5,829 nt of DNA. It comes from an uncultured bacterium (GTDB lineage Bacteria > Bacillota_I > Bacilli_A > RF39 > UBA660). The translations under genes and the position numbers were made by a program. The stretch lies in the NCBI GenBank assembly GCA_949285775.1, contig CASEAD010000174.1, positions 1 to 5,829 on the forward strand, written 5' to 3'. The notes beneath the pieces are model-generated. The model searched no databases. It was not told the origin of the DNA and saw nothing but the letters and a program-made list of their open reading frames with translations. Of the stretch, positions 1 to 5,730 are shown in pieces (position 1 is the stretch's first letter; every line of letters starts with the position of its first letter).

Positions 1-1292
1 CTACTCTCTGTAGCATACATCTTTTCTAAACTAACACCCAAATTCTCAGTCCTAAAAATTTTCTGAAAATATTGATTAGAATTATTACTATCTTCACTCA
101 CTATTCTAAGCAAATACTCCGTATCAGGATTCAAATGAAACTCACGAGTTCCATCAACAGCATCAGTATCACTAGTAACAATATCAAAAGTACCATTAGA
201 AAGTTCTATTACATTAGTATCCTTACTATCAATAGTAAAAGCAACATCATTACCCGTAGATACATTAGTAATATATGCCTTCAAAGTACCCCTAACAGAA
301 CTAGCATTATTAAGCAGTAACTTAATATTCAAACTAGTAGTAGTAACATCAGCAGATACAAGCTCCACCATCGCATTATCTACAACCTCATCACTACCAG
401 TTCCATTACCTGTACCAGTCTCACCTTCTTCACCAGTCGTCTCATCCCCCTCACCAGTACCATCCTCATCACCAAGATCCCCATCTTCATCACCAGCAGA
501 CCCACCTTCACCAGTACCATCACCAGTTCCAGATCCCCCACCAGTAGCATCATCATTTACCGCAAGCTCAATATTCTCATCACCATTAATAGTTATCTGA
601 GACAAAAGCATCTTAGCCTCACCATCATAATAAATCTTATTATCCCCCAAATTAATAATAATATTATCCCCTATATAAAAATATGTCCCCTGTGCCGTAA
701 CCTGAAAACTATCTTCTTCATTATATACCTTTACAATACCCTCTTCAATAAATAACACTTCAAAATAACTACCACTAATCTCCTCACTCTGATCAGGAAT
801 CTTAACCGACAAATCACTACCCGCGATAATATATTTACTATCATTAATCCTTCCCACAAAAGAATTAACAACAACATTTTCATCATTATTAGTAGTAATA
901 ACATACCTATCACTATCATAACTAATAAGATTATCATTAGTAACATTATAATAAGATATAATAGGATTATTTAATTCATTTAAATTAACAATAGCCCCCC
1001 TCTTTAAAAAAGTAATAGAACCATCAGCATAATGAACAAAACTAGCAGGATCAACAACTACATCATTAGATTCCCTATCACTAAAAACAACATCATCATC
1101 AACATTCTTCTTATATTTAGTATTAGCACTAAAATAATACCTATCATCAGTAGATGCCGTCGTAGATAAAATATAACCATCATTTAAAAAAGATAAAGAA
1201 TTATCCTCATATAAAGTAACCGCCCCAATAATTAATAACACCAAAGTAATTACACTAAGCCCTATAATAATAACAAATCTATTCTTTAACAT
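1..1292 (-). CDS. Membrane-anchored surface protein with acidic Gly-rich linker and FN3-like domain (C-terminus off the window)
   Basis: This reading frame is open from an ATG at 1292 to the left edge (430 complete codons, no stop), so the C-terminus is missing. Residues 1-4 are polar or basic (MLKN), then about residues 6-27 form one hydrophobic segment (starting RFVIIIGLSVITLVLLIIG). With no obvious signal-peptidase site, this is probably a signal anchor with the rest outside the cell. Residues 30-248 are Asp/Asn/Ser/Val-rich and look all-beta; I do not recognise the family, although about 170-225 faintly recalls FecR-like repeats. Residues 250-300 are a low-complexity linker of almost only Gly, Thr, Asp, Glu and Ser. 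From about 308 a fibronectin type III-like domain follows, with the typical late motif LNPDTEYLLRIVSED and a closing strand FQKIFRTENLG; a further domain seems to begin at the edge. The start is supported by a G-rich GGGTGTGAT site 3 nt upstream and by a consensus promoter. It is transcribed separately from the upstream DUF2207 gene. Surface location is inference; substrate unknown. Confidence 0.75.
   Translation of the reverse strand, partial: MLKNRFVIIIGLSVITLVLLIIGAVTLYEDNSLSFLNDGYILSTTASTDDRYYFSANTKYKKNVDDDVVFSDRESNDVVVDPASFVHYADGSITFLKRGAIVNLNELNNPIISYYNVTNDNLISYDSDRYVITTNNDENVVVNSFVGRINDSKYIIAGSDLSVKIPDQSEEISGSYFEVLFIEEGIVKVYNEEDSFQVTAQGTYFYIGDNIIINLGDNKIYYDGEAKMLLSQITINGDENIELAVNDDATGGGSGTGDGTGEGGSAGDEDGDLGDEDGTGEGDETTGEEGETGTGNGTGSDEVVDNAMVELVSADVTTTSLNIKLLLNNASSVRGTLKAYITNVSTGNDVAFTIDSKDTNVIELSNGTFDIVTSDTDAVDGTREFHLNPDTEYLLRIVSEDSNNSNQYFQKIFRTENLGVSLEKMYATES
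393..545 (-). repeat. Low-complexity coding repeat: 51-residue Gly/Asp/Glu/Thr linker
   Basis: These codons encode residues 250-300 of the surface protein, nearly all Gly, Thr, Asp, Glu or Ser in irregular GTG, GEG and DEDG units. The DNA is repetitive too: the 14-mer TCACCAGTACCATC (plus strand) occurs at 451-464 and again at 508-521. It is probably a flexible, strongly negative spacer between the membrane-proximal region and the FN3-like domain. Such tracts tend to change length by replication slippage, so length may vary between strains (inference). Confidence 0.75.
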
Positions 1293-1341
1293 ATCATCAC
1301 ACCCACTATCCTATATTCTATGATAATTATATCATCACACC
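1291..1341 (-). repeat. 13-nt direct repeat at the -10 and at the RBS/start of the surface gene
   Basis: On the minus strand GGTGTGATGATAT occurs at 1341-1329 and again at 1303-1291, a perfect 13-nt match offset by 38 nt. The upstream copy covers the end of the -35/-10 spacer and the first bases of TATAAT. The downstream copy covers the ribosome-binding region and the first two bases of the ATG. The repeat is seen directly; a regulatory role (protein binding at both sites) is only a possibility. Confidence 0.6.
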
Positions 1342-1354
1342 AAACTAATGTCAA
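1326..1354 (-). promoter_or_regulatory. Consensus sigma-70/SigA promoter of the surface-protein gene
   Basis: The minus strand reads TTGACA (1354-1349), a 17-nt spacer, then TATAAT (1331-1326), with TGA directly before the -10 giving an extended -10 (TGn). Both hexamers are perfect and the spacing is optimal. Transcription should start near 1319, giving a leader of about 27 nt before the ATG at 1292. The site lies just downstream of the terminator at 1375-1416, so this gene has its own strong promoter. Confidence 0.85.
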
Positions 1355-1374
1355 TTTACAAGCAATAAATTTCC

Positions 1375-1416
1375 AAAAGAAAAATAAGTTCCACTTATAC
1401 AAAGAACCTATTTTTT
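1375..1416 (-). terminator. Intrinsic terminator of the lemA-DUF2207 operon
   Basis: In the minus-strand RNA the arm at 1415-1404 (AAAAAUAGGUUC) pairs with 1391-1380 (GAACUUAUUUUU): 12 bp including one G-U pair, with a 12-nt loop. A C and four more U follow. The stem has little GC, but the A-tract/stem/U-tract form and the place, about 55 nt after the DUF2207 stop and before the next promoter, fit a factor-independent terminator. On the plus strand the G-U pair becomes an A-C mismatch, so the structure is best formed in the minus-strand transcript. Confidence 0.7.
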
Positions 1417-1470
1417 CTATTCAAATCATATCATAAACAATTTCTCTAAAATAAACTACTAAATCAAACA

Positions 1471-3138
1471 CTAACGGAAGCCTCCACCTCCGCCTCCCCC
1501 ACCGAAGGATCCACCACCTCCACCAGAGAAACTACTACCACTACTAGCAAAATTAGCAGCACATCTAGCACAACTCATACCACTACGACTAATAGTATAA
1601 ATAAATAAAACATCACTAAAATCATACCCATAACCTCCCATATCTTCTATTACCTCAGGATACAACTTTTCAAATTGACTAGCAACCTCTTTAGCAATAC
1701 CAAATATCTGAGCATACATCAAATACTCATTCCATAAATGAACCTCTATAGGCTCTCTTTCTTTAATTAAAGTAAATTCCAGAAGAAACTTCTTTAACCC
1801 ATACATCTCTTCTGCTTCCTTCATCATACTATCATCAACATTATAATAATTATAATCAAAAAACATTAACTTTTTCTTTTTTAAAATACTAATCTTTCCC
1901 TCATTAACAAGCATTTTACACTCAAACTCTATCACATCATCAAACCACTTAATAATCTTAGAATAATTTCTCCTACACCATTTAGTAAACTCAGAAGACT
2001 CTAACTTCCCATCACCACTAGCCTCATACATCCAATTATATAAATCTTTCTCTAATTCAATACCATGGACAGGAAAATTAACAAATATAATATTATTTCT
2101 ATCTTTCTTTTTAATTAATCCTTCCTTTACCTTTTCAACCCTAACATTACCCTCTTTCAACCACTTAAGTAATATTACACCCAAAAAATCTTCTTTTTTA
2201 GTAACCATACCATACTGATATGCAACCCAATAAGCCCTATAAATATCCTTATTACAAGGAATATCCCTAAAATTAGGAACATTCTTATCTACTTTATTAC
2301 CTCTATTACCAAACTTGTAATGATATTTTTTAGAGTCAGCACTAAGTATCGCAATAAAAATAACTAACGATATAATCCCCCAAATAAAGCAAACTATAAT
2401 TATAGAAATAATCCCTACAGAAGAATCATTATAATTAATTGCCCCCTCCATCGCCATATCATAATAATATTCAAAATTATTATCAAGTATATTACTACTA
2501 TTAAATAACCCCTTAGGAAAACCAACTAATAAAGTAATATACTCCTCACTACTAACACTACCATTACTATCAATAATTATCTTACCATCTTCTAACTTAT
2601 TACTATTATCTCCCTTACCAAATGTATAAAATAAAATATCATCATCAAACTCAAAATCACTATATAAAGTTATCCTAACATTACCTGGAACTGCACTAAA
2701 GTCATAAGGAAATAAATTCCAATACACCATATCATAATCATTTAAACTACTAACAAAATTACTAATAGTATATCTAATTACATACTCATGATCACCATAC
2801 TCACTAATACCAAAACAAACATCAACCTCATTACCACTACTATATATACCAGCCTTATAAGCCTTATCATTAAAACTATCATTAACATCCCAATTACCTA
2901 TAGTAGTAAACATCTCCCCATCCATAGATACACTCAAATCACTAATAACAGAATTACCAATATTATAATAAGGATGATACCCCTCTGTCCCAACATCAAC
3001 ATAAGCATCCCAAGTCTCAGTAATAACCGCATCCCCATTTTCCCTAACATATATATCCATATCAATACTATCAATACTACTAGCATCTACCACCATAAAA
3101 GGACATATAAATAATAATAAAAATAATATTCTCTTCAT
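1471..3138 (-). CDS. DUF2207 family membrane protein with glycine-rich C-terminal tail
   Basis: A 555-residue protein of the DUF2207 family (the family of E. coli YciQ), whose biochemical role is unknown. Residues 1-20 are a signal peptide or first membrane segment (MKRILFLLLFICPFMVVDAS). Residues 21-235 are the extracytoplasmic beta-rich DUF2207 domain, with DMDIYVRENGDAVITETWDA near its start. Residues 241-266 are a clear transmembrane helix. The cytosolic part starts with the family-typical FRDIP (290-294) and FLGVILLKWLKEGNV, and later has GLKKFLLEFTLIKEREPIEV (447-466) and LWNEYLMYAQIFGIAKEV. Residues 534-554 are a Ser/Gly tail (SGGGGGSFGGGGGGGG), a hallmark of the family. Oddities: the hydrophobic hairpin usually found before the GLKK segment is replaced by a charged stretch (about 405-446), and a CxxC (C523, C526) precedes the tail. 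SD AGGTGA lies just before the ATG. It follows lemA by about 35 nt, so the two are co-transcribed, and a terminator follows. The family call is confident; the function is not known. Confidence 0.93.
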   Translation of the reverse strand: MKRILFLLLFICPFMVVDASSIDSIDMDIYVRENGDAVITETWDAYVDVGTEGYHPYYNIGNSVISDLSVSMDGEMFTTIGNWDVNDSFNDKAYKAGIYSSGNEVDVCFGISEYGDHEYVIRYTISNFVSSLNDYDMVYWNLFPYDFSAVPGNVRITLYSDFEFDDDILFYTFGKGDNSNKLEDGKIIIDSNGSVSSEEYITLLVGFPKGLFNSSNILDNNFEYYYDMAMEGAINYNDSSVGIISIIIVCFIWGIISLVIFIAILSADSKKYHYKFGNRGNKVDKNVPNFRDIPCNKDIYRAYWVAYQYGMVTKKEDFLGVILLKWLKEGNVRVEKVKEGLIKKKDRNNIIFVNFPVHGIELEKDLYNWMYEASGDGKLESSEFTKWCRRNYSKIIKWFDDVIEFECKMLVNEGKISILKKKKLMFFDYNYYNVDDSMMKEAEEMYGLKKFLLEFTLIKEREPIEVHLWNEYLMYAQIFGIAKEVASQFEKLYPEVIEDMGGYGYDFSDVLFIYTISRSGMSCARCAANFASSGSSFSGGGGGSFGGGGGGGGFR

Positions 3139-3173
3139 AATTCACCTATAGAAAAAGGATTAATATCTAACCC

Positions 3174-3725
3174 TTAAAACTTAACATTAACATTTTCCCT
3201 TTCATTATCATTAGCCTCAAAAAACTCTTCCTTCTTAAATCCAAACATCCCCGCTATTATATTACTAGGAAACATCTCTATCTTATTATTATACATAAGA
3301 ACAGAATCATTATAAAACTGCCTAGCATAACTAATCTTCTCCTCTACATCCTTAAGTTGCTTCTGTAACTCCTCAAAATTAGTATTAGCCTTCAAATCAG
3401 GATAACTCTCCGCAAGCGCAAATAACTTATTAATTGCACTAGTCAATTCTCCACTAGCCTTCATCTTACTATCATTACCATTAGCAGATAAATAACTATT
3501 CCTAGCACTTATAACACTCTCTAAAGTCTCACTCTCATGCTTAGCATAACCCTTAACAGTCTCAACCAAATTAGGTATCAAATCAGCTCTCTTCTTTAAC
3601 TGAACATCAATCTGACTAAACTGATCCTCAACCTTATTCCTTAACCCCACTAAAGAATTATAACAACTCGCTATAAAAACTCCTATTACAACTACTATTA
3701 TAACTATAATAATTGCTATCATCAT
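3174..3725 (-). CDS. lemA: LemA family membrane protein
   Basis: LemA proteins are small membrane-anchored helical-bundle proteins of uncertain function, often encoded beside DUF2207 or other Gly-tailed envelope proteins. Here an N-terminal transmembrane helix (MIAIIIVIIVVVIGVFIA) is followed by YNSLVGLRNKVEDQFSQIDV and the signature LKKRADLIPNLVETVKGYA with HE and AR following. Next come ESYPDLKANTNFEELQKQL, the coiled-coil stretch EEKISYARQFYNDSV with a further YN, and FPSNIIAGMFGFKKEEFFEA; all are standard LemA blocks. I place the start at the ATG at 3725 (183 residues) because AGGAG at 3740-3736 lies 10 nt before it. The in-frame GTG at 3734 would add three residues but sits only 1 nt from the SD. 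The ATG at 3722 is also possible. It is the first gene of a two-gene operon with the DUF2207 protein, so a shared envelope role is inferred. Confidence 0.95.
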   Translation of the reverse strand: MMIAIIIVIIVVVIGVFIASCYNSLVGLRNKVEDQFSQIDVQLKKRADLIPNLVETVKGYAKHESETLESVISARNSYLSANGNDSKMKASGELTSAINKLFALAESYPDLKANTNFEELQKQLKDVEEKISYARQFYNDSVLMYNNKIEMFPSNIIAGMFGFKKEEFFEANDNERENVNVKF

Positions 3726-3735
3726 CTTAATCACA

Positions 3736-3740
3736 CTCCT
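3736..3740 (-). promoter_or_regulatory. Ribosome binding site that decides the LemA start
   Basis: AGGAG on the minus strand at 3740-3736 is the only good Shine-Dalgarno sequence here. It lies 1 nt from the GTG at 3734, 10 nt from the ATG at 3725 and 13 nt from the ATG at 3722, which favours 3725. It also coincides with the transcription start predicted from the promoter upstream, so the mRNA leader would be only about 15 nt. Confidence 0.65.
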
Positions 3741-3746
3741 ATCTTA

Positions 3747-3775
3747 ATTATAACAAATAATCCCCACAAATTCAA
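3747..3775 (-). promoter_or_regulatory. Promoter of the lemA-DUF2207 operon
   Basis: The minus strand carries TTGAAT (3775-3770, 4 of 6 matches to the -35 consensus), a 17-nt spacer, then TATAAT (3752-3747) preceded by TGT, an extended -10. The expected transcription start is near 3740, at the Shine-Dalgarno sequence itself. It lies in the 100-nt gap after the GNAT gene. I see no convincing hairpin terminator in that gap, so some read-through from the Fic operon is possible. Confidence 0.7.
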
Positions 3776-3836
3776 TAACAAATCAAACAATTTTTTACCC
3801 TATATTTGCTTCTAATCCATACTCTCATTCAATTAA

Positions 3837-4367
3837 CTATTTTAATTTCTTTAATAAAATATACCTTTTTATATTACCATCTTTTTTATACCAACTCTTT
3901 ATTTCATAGCCCAATTCTTGTAAATTTCTTAAACTAAATCCATTACCAAAAGTAACCTCTGCAACAATATTAGTAATGCCTTTATCCTTTGCTTTATCTT
4001 CCAAATAACTAACAAGTATTTTTTGCAAACCATTTCCCCTATATTCAGGTAAAACTATAACTCCATCAATATCCGCACATTTTTCATTAATATCTAGAAT
4101 AAATCCCTTAATTAACTCCATTCTTGTTAATACAGACAAAAACACCCAAGCAATCATTTTATTATCATAAAATGCTCCATATATTTCACCATATTTTAAA
4201 GGATTATCTACAATCTTTAAATAACATTCTTCTGTAAAAGGCAAAAAATAACCTTTCTCACTTTTCTTAAAATTAGCAATTACTATTTCTTGAATATTAT
4301 AAATATCTTTAATATCATCACTACTACAAGTCCTAATTTCAAGATTATCTAAATCTATTTTTGGCAT
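3837..4367 (-). CDS. GNAT family N-acetyltransferase
   Basis: A 176-residue acetyltransferase of the GNAT fold, which transfers an acetyl group from acetyl-CoA to an amine; the substrate cannot be told. The N-terminus (IRTCSSDDIKDIYNIQEIVI) is the usual strand-1/helix-1 start. The central strands are IYGAFYDNKMIAWVFLSV and ADIDGVIVLPEYRG. Motif A, the pyrophosphate-binding loop, is R110-G-N-G113-L-Q followed by KILVSYLEDKAKDKG. Motif B is GFSLRNLQELGYEI, and the end IKRYILLKKL is a typical last strand. The final position of R/Q-x-x-G-x-G/A is Gln, a variant I believe is frequent. It has no signal peptide, so it should be cytosolic. SD GGAGG stands 7 nt before the ATG. It is the last gene of the Fic-Sel1-GNAT operon, 17 nt after the Sel1 stop. 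A protein or small-molecule target are equally possible. Confidence 0.88.
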   Translation of the reverse strand: MPKIDLDNLEIRTCSSDDIKDIYNIQEIVIANFKKSEKGYFLPFTEECYLKIVDNPLKYGEIYGAFYDNKMIAWVFLSVLTRMELIKGFILDINEKCADIDGVIVLPEYRGNGLQKILVSYLEDKAKDKGITNIVAEVTFGNGFSLRNLQELGYEIKSWYKKDGNIKRYILLKKLK

Positions 4368-4384
4368 TATTTCCCCTCCAATAT

Positions 4385-4963
4385 TTACTTTCCTTTAACT
4401 CTTGAATCATATAAAGTTATAGCCCTTTTTAAACCATTTTCTTTAGCAATATTTAAATAATAATGTGCTAACTCATAATTAATATCAGTCCCAATTCCAT
4501 TAAAATAAAAATTAGCACCCAAATCATAAATTGCAGCAATATGCCCATTATCAGCACATTCCTTAATAATTTGAAAAGCCTTTTCATAATTTTTTTCTAT
4601 ATTACCAAGCCCAAAATAATAATAAGCACCTATCACAAATTTAGCATAAACCCTTTCTACATCAAATATATTAGAATTATTAATTAATTTAATGATTTTA
4701 GGATAAGCATCAATCAAAAGTTCTTTTGCTTTACTTTTATCTATTACTAGTAATTCCCCTAATCCTAATTCATAAGAAATGCCTAAAGAATAAATACATA
4801 ATGGATAACCAATTTCAACACCCTTCTTATAGTAATATAGTGCCTTTTTTAAATCCTCTTCTACACCATTTTCTTCCAAATCATAACTTCTTCCTAATAC
4901 ATAATATGAAAAACCTGTATTTTGATTTTCTAAATCCTTTAAATTAAATTTAATTATTCCCAT
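4385..4963 (-). CDS. Sel1-like repeat (SLR/TPR-type) protein
   Basis: A 192-residue protein made almost wholly of Sel1-like repeats, alpha-helical pairs related to TPRs that usually scaffold protein-protein contacts. About four can be seen: residues 18-53 (FSYYVLGRSYDLEENG then KKALYYYKKGVEIGYP), 54-90 (CIYSLGISYELGLG then KAKELLIDAYP), 106-141 (AKFVIGAYYYFGLG then YEKAFQIIKECADNGH) and 142-178 (AAIYDLGANFYFNGIG then ELAHYYLNIAKENGLK). Each shows the A/Y-x-x-x-L/I-G, Y-x-x-G-x-G and A-x-x-Y/I-x-x-x-A-x-x-G pattern. A longer linker (about 91-105) separates repeats 2 and 3, and repeat 2 is the least regular. There is no signal peptide or membrane segment, so it is probably cytosolic, unlike many secreted Sel1 proteins. 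SD AAGGA lies 10 nt before the ATG. It sits between Fic and GNAT genes with 17-nt gaps on both sides, so it may bind one of their products (inference). Confidence 0.9.
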   Translation of the reverse strand: MGIIKFNLKDLENQNTGFSYYVLGRSYDLEENGVEEDLKKALYYYKKGVEIGYPLCIYSLGISYELGLGELLVIDKSKAKELLIDAYPKIIKLINNSNIFDVERVYAKFVIGAYYYFGLGNIEKNYEKAFQIIKECADNGHIAAIYDLGANFYFNGIGTDINYELAHYYLNIAKENGLKRAITLYDSRVKGK

Positions 4964-4980
4964 AAACTTAACTTCCTTTA

Positions 4981-5652
4981 TTATTTATTTAAATCTATCC
5001 CATCTATACTCGTATCATAAAGCCATTGTTTTAAATCAGCATTATCACCAGTTTCATAAAATTTAATTAATTTTTCAAAGAATGTTGGTTGATTTTCTTG
5101 GGAAATAGTTATAATTCCACAACCATTATCAATCATTATTTTATTAGCAAATAACATACCAACTCTTTTATTACCATCAATAAACATTTGCCTTCTCATA
5201 ATCCATAACATAACTTCTAAAGATATTTCTGTCTTAGTCTTCTCAGATTGATTAAGTAAATTTACCAACTCTTCCTTAATTTGACTTTCAATAGGAAATT
5301 GTGGTTTCCAAGAAGTTCCACCAACACTAACAGGTGTTGCCTTCAATCTCCCTAAATTCTGCTCTAAAACTAATTTATCACAAACTAATTTATGTAAATA
5401 ACATAATGCATTAAAATCATAATCAATGCCATCACCTTCCAATATAAATTGCCAAGCAGATTTTAAATTATTAATAGCAATAATCTTATCAACAGTCAAT
5501 CCATTAACAATACCACCATCATAAATTGCTTGTGTCTCAGGATATGTTACACCAATTCCTTCTAAATTAGCACTTTTCCAAATATAATCTACTATATTTC
5601 TTTTAGCAACAAATACATTTTGCTCCCTTGTCAAATTAAATTTATTTTCCAC
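4981..5652 (-). CDS. Fic-domain protein with His-to-Gln change in the catalytic motif
   Basis: Fic proteins usually move AMP or another phosphate-containing group from a nucleotide to a protein hydroxyl. This 223-residue protein has an N-terminal helix with SANLEG (27-32), matching the class II inhibitory pattern (S/T)xxxE(G/N), then GVTYPETQAI, common in these proteins. Residues 80-120 hold the pre-motif helices and a target-docking flap (GRLKATPVSVGGTSWKPQF). The Fic motif is Q155-M-F-I-D159-G-N161-K-R163-V-G-M166. The His that acts as base is Gln (codon CAA), and the second Arg of HxFx(D/E)GNGRxxR is Met, although the NKR form also occurs in Doc-type proteins. The rest of the nucleotide-binding loop is intact, so it could bind a nucleotide but may be inactive or atypical. 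Start: GTG at 5652, with AAGGAGG 8 nt upstream and no nearby ATG. It is the first gene of the operon with Sel1 and GNAT genes. I see no antitoxin gene beside it. Confidence 0.88.
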   Translation of the reverse strand: MENKFNLTREQNVFVAKRNIVDYIWKSANLEGIGVTYPETQAIYDGGIVNGLTVDKIIAINNLKSAWQFILEGDGIDYDFNALCYLHKLVCDKLVLEQNLGRLKATPVSVGGTSWKPQFPIESQIKEELVNLLNQSEKTKTEISLEVMLWIMRRQMFIDGNKRVGMLFANKIMIDNGCGIITISQENQPTFFEKLIKFYETGDNADLKQWLYDTSIDGIDLNK

Positions 5653-5660
5653 AATCTATT

Positions 5661-5667
5661 CCTCCTT
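5661..5667 (-). promoter_or_regulatory. Ribosome binding site fixing the GTG start of the Fic gene
   Basis: AAGGAGG on the minus strand (5667-5661) is nearly a full anti-SD match, 8 nt before GTG at 5652. The next in-frame Met codon is far inside the protein, beyond the inhibitory motif, so the GTG start is well supported. Confidence 0.85.
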
Positions 5668-5701
5668 CTCACCATAAAGAACAACCACCTAATTACAAAT
5701 T

Positions 5702-5730
5702 ATTATACTTAAAACCATTAAAGATGTCAC
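5702..5730 (-). promoter_or_regulatory. Promoter of the Fic-Sel1-GNAT operon
   Basis: The minus strand reads GTGACA (5730-5725, 5 of 6 matches), a 17-nt spacer, then TATAAT (5707-5702). Transcription should begin near 5695, giving a leader of about 43 nt to the GTG at 5652. Two small palindromes touch the -35: ACTAGT (5734-5729), overlapping it, and TTCTAAAAGAA (5744-5734, plus-strand reading) just upstream. They could be part of an operator but are short enough to be chance in such AT-rich DNA. Confidence 0.75.

Noticed and set aside
72..320. Plus-strand open frame of 82 codons
   Set aside because: It lies antisense inside the FN3-like part of the surface protein, has a simple Ile/Ser/Thr-rich composition from the skewed complement, and has no promoter or family resemblance.
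393..545. Repeats resembling a CRISPR or tandem array
   Set aside because: The repeats are irregular, short and in frame within a coding linker, with no constant repeat-spacer pattern.
731..946. Minus-strand open frame of 71 codons rich in Leu, Ile and Met
   Set aside because: It is another frame of the surface-protein gene; its hydrophobic look comes from T-rich codons read out of frame.
2788..3114. Plus-strand open frame of 108 codons
   Set aside because: Antisense to the well-supported DUF2207 domain, with low-complexity Ile/Thr/Asn content and no recognisable motif.
3753..3836. Hairpin terminator after the GNAT gene
   Set aside because: Only short, widely spaced complementary pieces (such as GCAAAT and ATTTGT) are present, with no compact stem followed by U-tract.
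4726..4947. Plus-strand open frame of 73 codons
   Set aside because: Antisense to the Sel1 repeats; no SD and no recognisable protein features.
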